Assembly: GCA_016223165.1 (NCBI GenBank)
Contig: JACRPO010000009.1
Span: forward strand, 434,001-498,000
Direction: 5' to 3'
From: Burkholderiales bacterium
GTDB lineage: Bacteria > Pseudomonadota > Gammaproteobacteria > Burkholderiales > Burkholderiaceae_C
Length of the DNA stretch: 64,000 nucleotides
In this document: one piece after another, positions 7,900 to 15,040 of the stretch
Layout of the letters: every line of letters begins with the position of its first letter
How positions within the stretch are numbered: position 1 is the stretch's first letter
Translations under genes and position numbers: made by a program
The notes under the pieces: generated by a model
The model's database searches: none
The model's input: the letters and a program-made list of their open reading frames with translations, nothing else
Told to the model about the DNA's origin: nothing

Positions 7900-8832
7900 T
7901 CAGCCACCGAGCCCATCATCCACCTTCACGTTCTCCGCCTTCAGCTCGAGCCCCGCGTCCGCCGCCACCTCCTTCAGCAGCACCGCGAAGTCCACGTCGT
8001 CGTAGCCGCGCCCCACCAGCCGCGCCACCGATTCGCGCGTCGCCGCCGCTGCCGGCATCGGCACGCCGAGCGCCTTGCCGGCGCCGAGGCCGAGGTCCAT
8101 GTCCTTGAGCAGCAGCCTGGGCGTGAAGGTCACCTGCTCGAACGTGAGGTTCGTGAGCACCGGCGACTTGTAGCGCGTGTACATGCTGCCGAGCACCGAG
8201 TCGTTGATGCTTTCGAGGAACACGTGGCGCGGGATGCCCGCCTTCTCGGCGAGCACGGTGATCTCGCTGAGGCTCTGGATGATCACGCCGAACATCGTGT
8301 TGTGCGCGATCTTCCACACGCGCGCGAGCTCGCCCTCGCCCACCCACATCGTCTTGCGGCCCATCGCCTGCAACAGCGGCGCGACGCGCTCGTAATGCGC
8401 CTTCGGGCCCGAGGCGACGATGAGCAGCTTGCCCGCCTTGGCCACCTTGGCGTTGCCCGACACCGGCGCGCAGAGGTAGGCCACACCCTGCGCCTCGAGC
8501 CGCTGGCGGATCTCGGCCGAGCCTTCCTGCGAGATGCTGGAACTGTCGACGACCATCGTCGGTTTCTTCGGACCGGTGACGAGGCCGCCCTCGCCGAACA
8601 GCACTTCCTTCAGGTCGTCGGTCGTGCTCACCATCGTGAACACGACCTCGCAGCCGGCGAGGTCGAGCTTGTGGTCGACGACGGTGGCGCCGTAGTCGGC
8701 CAGCGGCAGCGCCTTGGCGCGCGTGCGGTTCCACACCTGCACGCCGTGGCCGGCGGCAGTGAGGCGCTTGACCATCGCCTCGCCCATGCGGCCGAGGCCG
8801 ATCCATCCGATCGTGGGGGTGGTGTTCGTCAT
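7900..8832 (-). CDS. NAD(P)-dependent beta-hydroxyacid dehydrogenase (second copy type)
   Basis: A 310-residue member of the 3-hydroxyisobutyrate dehydrogenase family. The dinucleotide loop GWIGLGRMGEAM is at 9-20. CAPVSGNAKV is the substrate loop, and K174 with N178 in VWKIAHNTM are the catalytic residues. It is clearly diverged from the paralogue at 5115-5999. The ATG at 8832 overlaps the stop codon of the CoA-transferase gene (ATGA), so the two are translationally coupled and probably work in one pathway. It is the last gene of the main leftward cluster before the repeat region. The exact hydroxyacid is unknown. Confidence 0.92.
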   Translation of the reverse strand: MTNTTPTIGWIGLGRMGEAMVKRLTAAGHGVQVWNRTRAKALPLADYGATVVDHKLDLAGCEVVFTMVSTTDDLKEVLFGEGGLVTGPKKPTMVVDSSSISQEGSAEIRQRLEAQGVAYLCAPVSGNAKVAKAGKLLIVASGPKAHYERVAPLLQAMGRKTMWVGEGELARVWKIAHNTMFGVIIQSLSEITVLAEKAGIPRHVFLESINDSVLGSMYTRYKSPVLTNLTFEQVTFTPRLLLKDMDLGLGAGKALGVPMPAAAATRESVARLVGRGYDDVDFAVLLKEVAADAGLELKAENVKVDDGLGG

Positions 8833-9998
8833 CGTTCCTCCCGCGGCTGCCAGATCGAGCCTCCGGCGCGCAGCGCCTCGTCGTGGTCGCCCAGCAGCGG
8901 CGGCGCCGTCACCGCGAGCGCGCGTTCGCCGTCGAAGCTGACCGGCGAGCGCACCGTCGTCCAGCGCTTGCCGGGCTCGCCCGGGTGCGGCGCGTCGACG
9001 AAGAGCTGCAGGTGCTTGGCCTGCGGATCGTCGGGCACCTCGTTGGTGTCGTACATCGGCGAGTGCGGTACGTCGAGCCCCGCGAGGCGCCGGCACCACT
9101 CGGCGCGCTCGTGCCGGCGGAAGTGGCCGCCGAGCACGTCGATCAGCGTCTCCTGGTTCGCGATGCGCGCCTCGCGCGTGGCGAAGCGCGGGTCGTCGAA
9201 GAGATCCGGCTTCTCGATCGCCTTCGCCAGCCCCTCCCAGAACTTGGGCGGCGAGCTCATGTGCAGCGCGATCCACTTGCCGTCGGCGCAGCACAGCACA
9301 TAGCTCTGCGAGACGCTCGGGCGGCTGTACGGCCCCATCACCTCGCCCTCGCTGAACAGGTGCGTGTAGGCGTCGAGGTTGAAGTGCGTCATCGCCTCGA
9401 GCATGGAGACCTCGACCCTTCTACCCTGCGGCGCGCGCAGCTTCTCGCGCTCGTAGAGCGCGCCGAGGATGCCGTAGGCCGCATAGAAGCCGGTGATCGC
9501 ATCGGCCAGCGCCGGGCCCACGACGCGCGGATTGGCCGGGTTGATGAGCAGCTTGAGGAAGCCGCTCGCCGCCTGCGCCACGGTGTCGTAGCTCGGCCGC
9601 GCGGCGTAGGGGCCGTCGGGGCCGAAGCCGCTGATGGCGCAGTAGATGAGGCGCGGGTTCAGCGTGCGCAGCCGCTCTTCGCCGGCACCGATCTTCGCCG
9701 CCACGCCGGGGCGGAAGTTCTGGATGTAGACATCGGCCTCGGCGACGAGCTTCTCGAAGAGCGCCAGGTCGCCGGCCTGGCGCGTATCGAGCCGCACGCT
9801 CTTCTTGTTGCGGTTGTAGGTCTGGTAGTGCGGGCTGTAGGTGCCGCCGCGAAAGGCGCGGAAGGGGTCGCCCTCGGGCTGCTCGACCTTCACGACATCG
9901 GCGCCGAGGTCGGCCAGCAGCATCGCGGCCGCCGGCCCGGTGATGAAGGTGCCATGCTCGAGCACGCGCACGCCGGCCAGGACTTTGCTTGCGGCCAT
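8829..9998 (-). CDS. Class III (CaiB/BaiF, Frc-type) CoA-transferase
   Basis: A 389-residue family III CoA-transferase, which moves CoA between carboxylic acids. The N-terminus VLEHGTFITGPAAAMLLADLG and the nucleotide-binding stretch VKVEQPEGDPFR are typical. Asp166 in LADAITGFYAAYGILGAL corresponds to the catalytic aspartate of formyl-CoA transferase. The C-terminal small domain ends with a proline-rich PPLLGDHDEALR segment. The ATG at 9998 lies six bases after the stop of the citrate-synthase-like gene, and its own stop overlaps the next start. The order lyase, CoA-transferase, hydroxyacid dehydrogenase suggests that a dicarboxylate is activated and then split or oxidised. Confidence 0.92.
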   Translation of the reverse strand: MAASKVLAGVRVLEHGTFITGPAAAMLLADLGADVVKVEQPEGDPFRAFRGGTYSPHYQTYNRNKKSVRLDTRQAGDLALFEKLVAEADVYIQNFRPGVAAKIGAGEERLRTLNPRLIYCAISGFGPDGPYAARPSYDTVAQAASGFLKLLINPANPRVVGPALADAITGFYAAYGILGALYEREKLRAPQGRRVEVSMLEAMTHFNLDAYTHLFSEGEVMGPYSRPSVSQSYVLCCADGKWIALHMSSPPKFWEGLAKAIEKPDLFDDPRFATREARIANQETLIDVLGGHFRRHERAEWCRRLAGLDVPHSPMYDTNEVPDDPQAKHLQLFVDAPHPGEPGKRWTTVRSPVSFDGERALAVTAPPLLGDHDEALRAGGSIWQPREER

Positions 9999-10003
9999 GG
10001 CCG

Positions 10004-10828
10004 TCACCCCTGCGACCCGTGCGGCTTGATCGTCACGCCGGCGGGCAGCGTGCCGGTGTAGCGCTGCTCGCGCGTCGCCTGGTACGAGAGCGCAAAGCCG
10101 ATCGGGTGCGCCAGCTCCTCGGTGAGGTGGCCGATGAGCCCGGCGCAGCGCGCGAGGATGGGCACGCCCTTCAGCGCCTCGGCCGGGAAGCCGACGTCGA
10201 GCAGCACGGCCGGGATCGCCGCCGAGACATTGAGGCGCAGGTCGCGGTTCGTGAGGCCGGGCAGCACCTTCTCCACCGCCTCGGCGATGGCGATGAAGTG
10301 CCCCGGCGTGCCCGCCTCGACCGCCACGGCGAACAGGCGCGCCACGCGCGGGTCGCGGTCCTTGTGCAACGGGTGGCCGTAGCCGGGGATGGCGTGGCGG
10401 GCGGCGCGCAGCTCGCGCACGATCTCGCTGGCCGCGTCTTCGAGCGAAGCCTTCCTCTCCTTGGCGAGCGCGTCGATGCGCAGGAAGAGGCGCCCCGCCG
10501 TCTCGGAGGCGCCGAGGATCACCGAGCCGCAGCCGAGGATGCCGGCGGCCACGGCGCCCTGCACGGCGTCGGGCGCCGCGGCGAGCGTCATGCGCGCAGC
10601 CTGCACACTCGGTACGAGGCCGTGCTCGGCGATGGCCACGAGGGTGGCATCGAGCACGCGGCTTTGCTTCGCATCCGGCCGCGTGCCGGTGACGAGCAGC
10701 CAGAAGTAGTCGGTGAACGAGACCTTGCCGATGAGGTCGCGGCAGAGGTCGGCGCCACGCACGACGATGGTCTCGTCGTCGGAGGTGCAGATCGCCGATT
10801 CGGGGACGGTGGCTTTGCCGATCTTCAT
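10004..10828 (-). CDS. Citrate-synthase-like citryl-CoA lyase family protein
   Basis: A 274-residue protein matching the large, catalytic half of citrate synthase. It is much shorter than true citrate synthase (about 430 residues), as in the citryl-CoA lyase/short citrate synthase group. The motif HAIPGYGHPLHKDRDPR carries the active-site His and the CoA-binding DPR. The N-terminal MKIGKATVPESAICTSDDE is typical of the group. The ATG at 10828 follows an AGGAG, and homology starts there. Placed next to a class III CoA-transferase, it may make or cleave a citryl- or citramalyl-CoA type thioester during breakdown of the ring-cleavage product. The reaction direction is inference. Confidence 0.85.
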   Translation of the reverse strand: MKIGKATVPESAICTSDDETIVVRGADLCRDLIGKVSFTDYFWLLVTGTRPDAKQSRVLDATLVAIAEHGLVPSVQAARMTLAAAPDAVQGAVAAGILGCGSVILGASETAGRLFLRIDALAKERKASLEDAASEIVRELRAARHAIPGYGHPLHKDRDPRVARLFAVAVEAGTPGHFIAIAEAVEKVLPGLTNRDLRLNVSAAIPAVLLDVGFPAEALKGVPILARCAGLIGHLTEELAHPIGFALSYQATREQRYTGTLPAGVTIKPHGSQG

Positions 10829-10903
10829 GGACGCGCTCCTGCCCGCGGCCTTGCTCGCTCCAACGCTTGCCAAGCGTCCCGAGTGATGCCGCCCTCACCC
10901 CAG

Positions 10904-10927
10904 CCCTCTCCCGCAAGCGGGAGAGGG
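10904..10927. repeat. CCCTCTCCCGC-AA-GCGGGAGAGGG intergenic hairpin
   Basis: A perfect 11-bp stem with an AA loop, preceded by CCCTCACCCCAG. This matches the commonly seen proteobacterial dispersed motif (CCCTCACCC...CTCTCCC). It sits between the dioxygenase stop and the citrate-synthase-like start and may modulate the transcript between the two genes. Confidence 0.8.
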
Positions 10928-10958
10928 AGCCAGGCAGGCCCACCCGAACGCACAGCGT

Positions 10959-11858
10959 TCACGCCGGCGCAAGCACGAAGTGGTACTGCGCCGTGTGGAA
11001 CGGCTTGTCCATCACGCGCCCGTCCGGTGCCTTGCCGGCGGCGTGGCGCTCGTAGTGCACGACGAGGCTGTCGCGCACGCCGAACACCGCGTCGCTGTCG
11101 AGGTAGGGGCTGTCCTCGGCGAACAGGTGCGTCGTGAGCGGCACGTAGCCGTCGCGGTAGACCATCATGTGGATGTGGCCCGGGCGGTTGGGGTGGCGGC
11201 CCATCGCGCGCAGCATGTCGCCCACCGGGCCGTCGGCGGGCACCGGGTAGTACGTCGGCTTGATCGACCAGAAGTGGTAGCGCCCCTCGCTGTCGGTGTG
11301 GAAGCGGGCGCGCAGGCGCATGCCGGCGTCGGCGCCCATCTGCATGTCGTAGACCCCCTCGCCGTCGCCCGACCAGACGTCGAGACAGCAGTTGGCGATG
11401 GGCTTGCCGTGCGTGTCGGTGACGTTGCCGCTGTACCAGGCGGCCTCGCCCGGCATGCCCTTGCCGATGTCGCTGCCGAGCGGCAGCACCGGCGCGCCCT
11501 CCCAGTAGAAAGGCCCCTGCACCGTGGCCTCGGTCGGCTTCACGGTGGCGGTCTTGTCGGCGAGCGCCGCCTGCGAGCGCCGCGCCTGGTCGAGCTGCAC
11601 CACCAGCATCGAGATGCCGAGCGTGTCGGACAGCAGGATGAACTCCTGCCGCTTCTCGTCGCAGGTCTGGCCGACCTTGGTGAGGAACTGGATGGCCGCC
11701 ATCCACTCGTCGGGCTTCAGGTCGAGCTCGCGGATGGCGGCATGCGCATGCTTCACCACGGTGGTGATGATCTGCTTGAAGCGCGGGTCGGGCTCTTCAG
11801 CGAGGCGGCCGAGCACGGCCTGGGTGATGTCGGCGGTCTGGTGCGCTGGGTTGCTCAT
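10959..11858 (-). CDS. Intradiol ring-cleavage dioxygenase (hydroxyquinol/catechol 1,2-dioxygenase family)
   Basis: A 299-residue Fe(III) enzyme that inserts O2 between two ring hydroxyls to give a muconate or maleylacetate-type product. An N-terminal helical Dioxygenase_N domain (about 10-95) precedes the beta-sandwich catalytic domain. All four iron ligands are visible: Tyr170 (GEGVYDMQ), Tyr204 (PTYYPVPADGPVG), and His228 and His230 (RPGHIHMMV). The GRHPNRPGHIH form is closer to hydroxyquinol dioxygenases than to CatA. The ATG at 11858 has a good AGGAGAG. It is the central catabolic enzyme of the cluster. No maleylacetate reductase or muconate cycloisomerase is nearby, so the downstream route appears unusual. 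Confidence 0.93.
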   Translation of the reverse strand: MSNPAHQTADITQAVLGRLAEEPDPRFKQIITTVVKHAHAAIRELDLKPDEWMAAIQFLTKVGQTCDEKRQEFILLSDTLGISMLVVQLDQARRSQAALADKTATVKPTEATVQGPFYWEGAPVLPLGSDIGKGMPGEAAWYSGNVTDTHGKPIANCCLDVWSGDGEGVYDMQMGADAGMRLRARFHTDSEGRYHFWSIKPTYYPVPADGPVGDMLRAMGRHPNRPGHIHMMVYRDGYVPLTTHLFAEDSPYLDSDAVFGVRDSLVVHYERHAAGKAPDGRVMDKPFHTAQYHFVLAPA

Positions 11859-11951
11859 GGTCTCTCCTGTTGCTCCATCGGCCCGCGAGGGGATCGGCTG
11901 ATGTCGACGGCCGGGCCCGAGGCCTGCTCGTACATGCTCGTACACGGGCGC

Positions 11952-12007
11952 CCCTTCGGGCTGCGCCCTACGGTATGCGCCCTCGGGACGGCCCGGCGTG
12001 CTCATGG
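11952..12007. repeat. Intergenic repeat shared with 17861-17915
   Basis: About 56 bp, roughly 80% identical to 17861-17915. Both contain TTCG(G/T)GCTGCGC and end in CGGCCCGGCG(T/G)GCTCA. Both lie immediately beyond the stop codon of a leftward gene in the same cluster. The function is not known. Confidence 0.6.
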
Positions 12008-12042
12008 TTTCCGGCTCATGGTTTGCGGCTCATGGCTTGCGG
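12001..12042. repeat. Three tandem 14-bp repeats (CTCATGGTTTGCGG)
   Basis: Copies at 12001-12014, 12015-12028 and 12029-12042 differ by one or two bases. The third copy overlaps the last codons and stop of the exported amidohydrolase, so repeat slippage has probably shaped the 3' end of that gene. Confidence 0.85.
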
Positions 12043-13595
12043 AACAGGTCGCGCGGAATGCCGGCCGCCGCGAACAGGTAGTCACGCGAGGCTTCCAGCT
12101 CGCGCCGCAGGCGCGGCAGGTTCACGTCGAGCAGGCGGCCCTTCCACTTGCGCACCTTGCCGGCGACGATGACCGTCTCGACGTTGCTGCGCTCCATCAG
12201 CGAGACGACGGCGCCGGGCACGTGGTTGAGCGGCGCTACGTTGATGGCCTCGGCGTCGAGGATGACGATGTCGGCCTCCTTGCCCGCCTTCAGCGAGCCG
12301 ACCTTGCCGTCCAGGCGCAGGTCGCGCGCGCCGTTCAGCGTCGCCCAGGTCACCATGTCGCGCGCCGTCAGCCGTGGCGGCAGGCTGGTCTCCGCGGGGC
12401 CGTTCTCGCCGAGCCCGCGGCTGTTGAGAAGCATCTTCTGCAGCGCCATCGTCGTGCGCATCTGCGTGAACATGTCCGCTGTCAGCGTGCACTCCACGTC
12501 GGTCGAGAGCGAGGGCCTGAAGCCGAGATCGAGCGCCTTCTGGATCGGCGGCGTGCCGTGCATCATGTTCATCTCGATCGGCACGGCGAGCGAGATCGCG
12601 ACGCCGGCGTCGCGCGCCTTCAGCCACGCCGGATCGGACATGCCGGTCATGTGGATGAAGAGGTTGTCCGGCCCGAACTGGTTGGCAGCCGCCAGCGCAT
12701 CGAACGTCGGCCGCATGCCGAAGGTGCCGACGATGTGCGCGGCCACCTGCAGGCCGAGCTCGCGCCCCAGCGCCCAGGCCACCTCGAAGCCGGGCAGGTA
12801 GATCTCGCCGCCCATCACCATCGTCACGAGCTGGTCGCTGGAGCTGAAGTGCTGCGTCTTGATGCGCCGCGCATCGCTCGGGTACTGGTTGCCGGCGACG
12901 CCGCCGGCGCTCTCGAAGTAGCCGAAGACGGCGCGCCGCCCGGAGTCGCGCAGCGCCTTGATGGTGGCGTCGCTGTGCGCCGGCGAGTGGTGGATCTGCG
13001 AGATGTCGTGCACCGTCGTCACACCGGCGTCGAGCTGGCTGAGCGAGCCGAAGAGGGTGTTGATGTACACGTCCTCGGGCCGGTACTTGGGCGCGAAGGT
13101 GAGCAGGATCTTCTGGAAGTAGTTCTGCTCAACCCTCGGGTCGAGACCGTCGAAGAGCAGGCCGTCGGCGAGAAAGCTGCGCAGCGAGGTCTCGAACAGG
13201 TGGTGGTGCGTGTCGACGAAGCCCGGCATGACGATGCGGCCGCGTGCGTCGATGGCGGGCACGCCCCAGGCGTTGAGGTGGGTGCCGATGGCGAGGATCT
13301 TCCTGCCTTCGATCAGCACGTCGGCCTGCGCGAAGTCGCCGACGCCCGCATCGACCGACATCACCGAGCCGCCGCGGATGAGATAGCGGCGCCCGTGGTG
13401 GCCGCTGTGCTCGGGTGCGGTGTCGTCGTGCGCCAGCGCCGCGCGCGGCGCGAAGAGCGCGAGGCCGCCGCCGGCCGCGGCACCGGCAGCGGCAGAGGCC
13501 TTCAGGAAGCCGCGCCGCGAGCTCCAGCGCGAACCCTCGCCGGCTGATGAAGAAGGATGCAGTTGTGGTTGGCCTTCATCGCATAGCTTGCACAT
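12030..13595 (-). CDS. Tat-exported amidohydrolase family protein
   Basis: A 521-residue amidohydrolase with a twin-arginine leader (SSRRGFLKASAAAGAAAGG, ending near ALAHDD), so it is expected in the periplasm. The metal-binding pair is in VDTHHHLFETSLR. Other superfamily segments include HIVGTFGMRP, LSTDVECTL and the C-terminal KEADIVILDAEAIN. It is a paralogue of the cytosolic enzyme at 6079-7419. The start MCKLCDEGQ lies before the leader; a later start would remove the Tat signal. Because it is co-directional with the ABC importer and the dioxygenase, periplasmic hydrolysis of the substrate before uptake is a reasonable inference. The substrate is unknown. Confidence 0.88.
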   Translation of the reverse strand: MCKLCDEGQPQLHPSSSAGEGSRWSSRRGFLKASAAAGAAAGGGLALFAPRAALAHDDTAPEHSGHHGRRYLIRGGSVMSVDAGVGDFAQADVLIEGRKILAIGTHLNAWGVPAIDARGRIVMPGFVDTHHHLFETSLRSFLADGLLFDGLDPRVEQNYFQKILLTFAPKYRPEDVYINTLFGSLSQLDAGVTTVHDISQIHHSPAHSDATIKALRDSGRRAVFGYFESAGGVAGNQYPSDARRIKTQHFSSSDQLVTMVMGGEIYLPGFEVAWALGRELGLQVAAHIVGTFGMRPTFDALAAANQFGPDNLFIHMTGMSDPAWLKARDAGVAISLAVPIEMNMMHGTPPIQKALDLGFRPSLSTDVECTLTADMFTQMRTTMALQKMLLNSRGLGENGPAETSLPPRLTARDMVTWATLNGARDLRLDGKVGSLKAGKEADIVILDAEAINVAPLNHVPGAVVSLMERSNVETVIVAGKVRKWKGRLLDVNLPRLRRELEASRDYLFAAAGIPRDLFRKP

Positions 13596-13617
13596 GTTGT
13601 TTGTCTCCGGTGGTCGT

Positions 13618-13995
13618 TCAGGTGCCCGCGGTGGCCCCGGCGGGCAAGGGGGTTTGGGCGCGTTGCAGGGCCGCGCTCTCGTTCCCAACGTCGTGAGGCA
13701 CTTCGTAATCGACCTGGTGGCGTTCGCTGCGCAGGTCGCCGAGCGCCTGGCGCACGCGCAGGTGCTCCGGGTGCAGGGCATAGGCGGCGAGCGACTCGCG
13801 CGAGTCGAACTCGGTGTAGAGCACCACGTCGCAGGCGTAGTCGATGCGGCTCTCGTCGATGCCCACCTCGAGGTGCAGCAGCCCGGGCACGCGGCCGCGC
13901 AGCGATTCGAACTCGCCCTTGACGAGCGCGATGTGGTGCGCGCGGGCGGCGGCATCGTCGCCGCGCACCTTCCACATCACGATGTGCTTGATCAC
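13618..13995 (-). CDS. Dabb (stress-responsive alpha/beta barrel) domain protein
   Basis: A 125-residue ferredoxin-like dimeric alpha/beta barrel. The family signature is the start IKHIVMWKVRG, then LLHLEVGID and DVVLYTEFDSRESLAAYALHPEH. Translation begins at a GTG (13995). Such proteins often sit in catabolic operons, where related ones act as isomerases, cyclases or decarboxylases. The last 25 or so residues (AALQRAQTPLPAGATAGT) extend past the domain. It lies 22 bp from the exported amidohydrolase and 6 bp from the YciI-like gene, so it is surely in the operon. Confidence 0.88.
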   Translation of the reverse strand: MIKHIVMWKVRGDDAAARAHHIALVKGEFESLRGRVPGLLHLEVGIDESRIDYACDVVLYTEFDSRESLAAYALHPEHLRVRQALGDLRSERHQVDYEVPHDVGNESAALQRAQTPLPAGATAGT

Positions 13996-14001
13996 GGCGG
14001 T

Positions 14002-14307
14002 TCAGCTCGCGGGCGGAAATCCGGCCTTCTGCGGCCACAGGTTGACGAAGGCGTGGATCTCGACGCCGGCGTAGAGCCCAGCGCGCGTGAACGGCTCGTC
14101 CGCGAGCCAGGCCTGCGCCACCTCGCGCGAGGCGAAGTCGATGGCCAGCACGCTGCCGATCATCTGCTCGCCGTCGTCGTGCGTCAGCGGGCCGGCGAAG
14201 GCGATGCGCTCGGCCACGCCGGCGAGATAGGCCTTGTGCTGCGGGCGCAGGCGCCGGCGCAGCTCGGTGGCGCCGGGCTTGTCGAGCAGGCGGAACAGGT
14301 AGATCAC
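14002..14307 (-). CDS. YciI-like (YCII domain) protein
   Basis: A 101-residue dimeric alpha/beta barrel of the YCII family, with LRPQHKAYLAGVAERIAFAG (which carries the conserved His), then SVLAIDFASREVAQAWLADEPF and FTRAGLYAGVEIHAF. YCII proteins include muconolactone-isomerase-like and dehalogenase-like enzymes. A role in handling a lactone or chlorinated intermediate from the intradiol product fits the context but is inference. The GTG at 14307 follows a GAAGGAGAG. Confidence 0.88.
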   Translation of the reverse strand: MIYLFRLLDKPGATELRRRLRPQHKAYLAGVAERIAFAGPLTHDDGEQMIGSVLAIDFASREVAQAWLADEPFTRAGLYAGVEIHAFVNLWPQKAGFPPAS

Positions 14308-14335
14308 GGCCTCTCCTTCTTCACGCCCCTGTGGC

Positions 14336-15040
14336 TCAGACGCCCAGGTAGGCGCGCCGGATCTCGTCGCGCTGCATCAGCGCGTCCGGCGTGCCCTCGG
14401 CCACCATGCGGCCTTCTTCGAGCACATAGGCGCGGTCGGCCACGCGCAGCGCGGTGGCGACGTTCTGCTCAACGAGCAGCACCGCGGTCCCCTCGCGGTG
14501 CACGCGCCGGATGGCCGCGAAGAGCTCGGTGACGATGAGCGGCGACAGCCCCAGCGATGGCTCGTCGAGCAGCAGCAGGCGCGGCCGCGCCATCAGCGCG
14601 CGGCCGATCGCCACCATCTGCTGCTGGCCGCCGGAGAGCTCGCCGGCGGCCTGCGCCAGCTTCTCGCGCAGCGCCGGGAAGAGCGCCAGCACCATCGCCA
14701 TCGACTCGCCGCGCCGCGCCTTCGCGGCCGGCAGCACGCTGCCGATCTCCAGGTTCTCCAGCACGCTCATCGAGCCGAAGAGGCGCCGGCCCTCGGGCAC
14801 GATGGCGATGCCGGCCTCGCAGAAGAGGTGCGGCGGCAGCGTGCTGATGTCGCGGCCCTCGAAGACGATCTGGCCAGCCTTGGCGCGCAGCACGCCGGCC
14901 AGCGTGTTGATGAGCGTCGTCTTGCCGGCGCCGTTGGGGCCGACCACGCACAGCAGCTCGCGCTCGCGCAGATCGAGGGTCACGCCCCACAGCGCCGGCG
15001 CGGCGCCGTAGGCCACCTGCAGGTCGCGCACTTCAAGCAT
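14336..15040 (-). CDS. livF: Branched-chain-type ABC transporter ATP-binding protein LivF
   Basis: A 234-residue ATPase subunit of a HAAT-family (LivFGHMJ) importer at the inner membrane. It has Walker A GPNGAGKTT, the signature LSGGQQQM, Walker B RLLLLDEPSLGLSP and the switch-His region VLLVEQNVATAL. The C-terminus YVLEEGRMVAEGTPDAL is typical of LivF. Its ATG at 15040 overlaps the stop of the livM-livG fusion by 8 bp. In this context the substrate is more likely an aromatic or amide compound than an amino acid. Confidence 0.94.
   Translation of the reverse strand: MLEVRDLQVAYGAAPALWGVTLDLRERELLCVVGPNGAGKTTLINTLAGVLRAKAGQIVFEGRDISTLPPHLFCEAGIAIVPEGRRLFGSMSVLENLEIGSVLPAAKARRGESMAMVLALFPALREKLAQAAGELSGGQQQMVAIGRALMARPRLLLLDEPSLGLSPLIVTELFAAIRRVHREGTAVLLVEQNVATALRVADRAYVLEEGRMVAEGTPDALMQRDEIRRAYLGV

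Noticed and set aside
10904..10927. Intrinsic terminator after the dioxygenase gene
   Set aside because: The position is upstream of the dioxygenase's stop in the direction of reading only by gene order. The hairpin has no U-tract, and the sequence matches a known dispersed repeat type.
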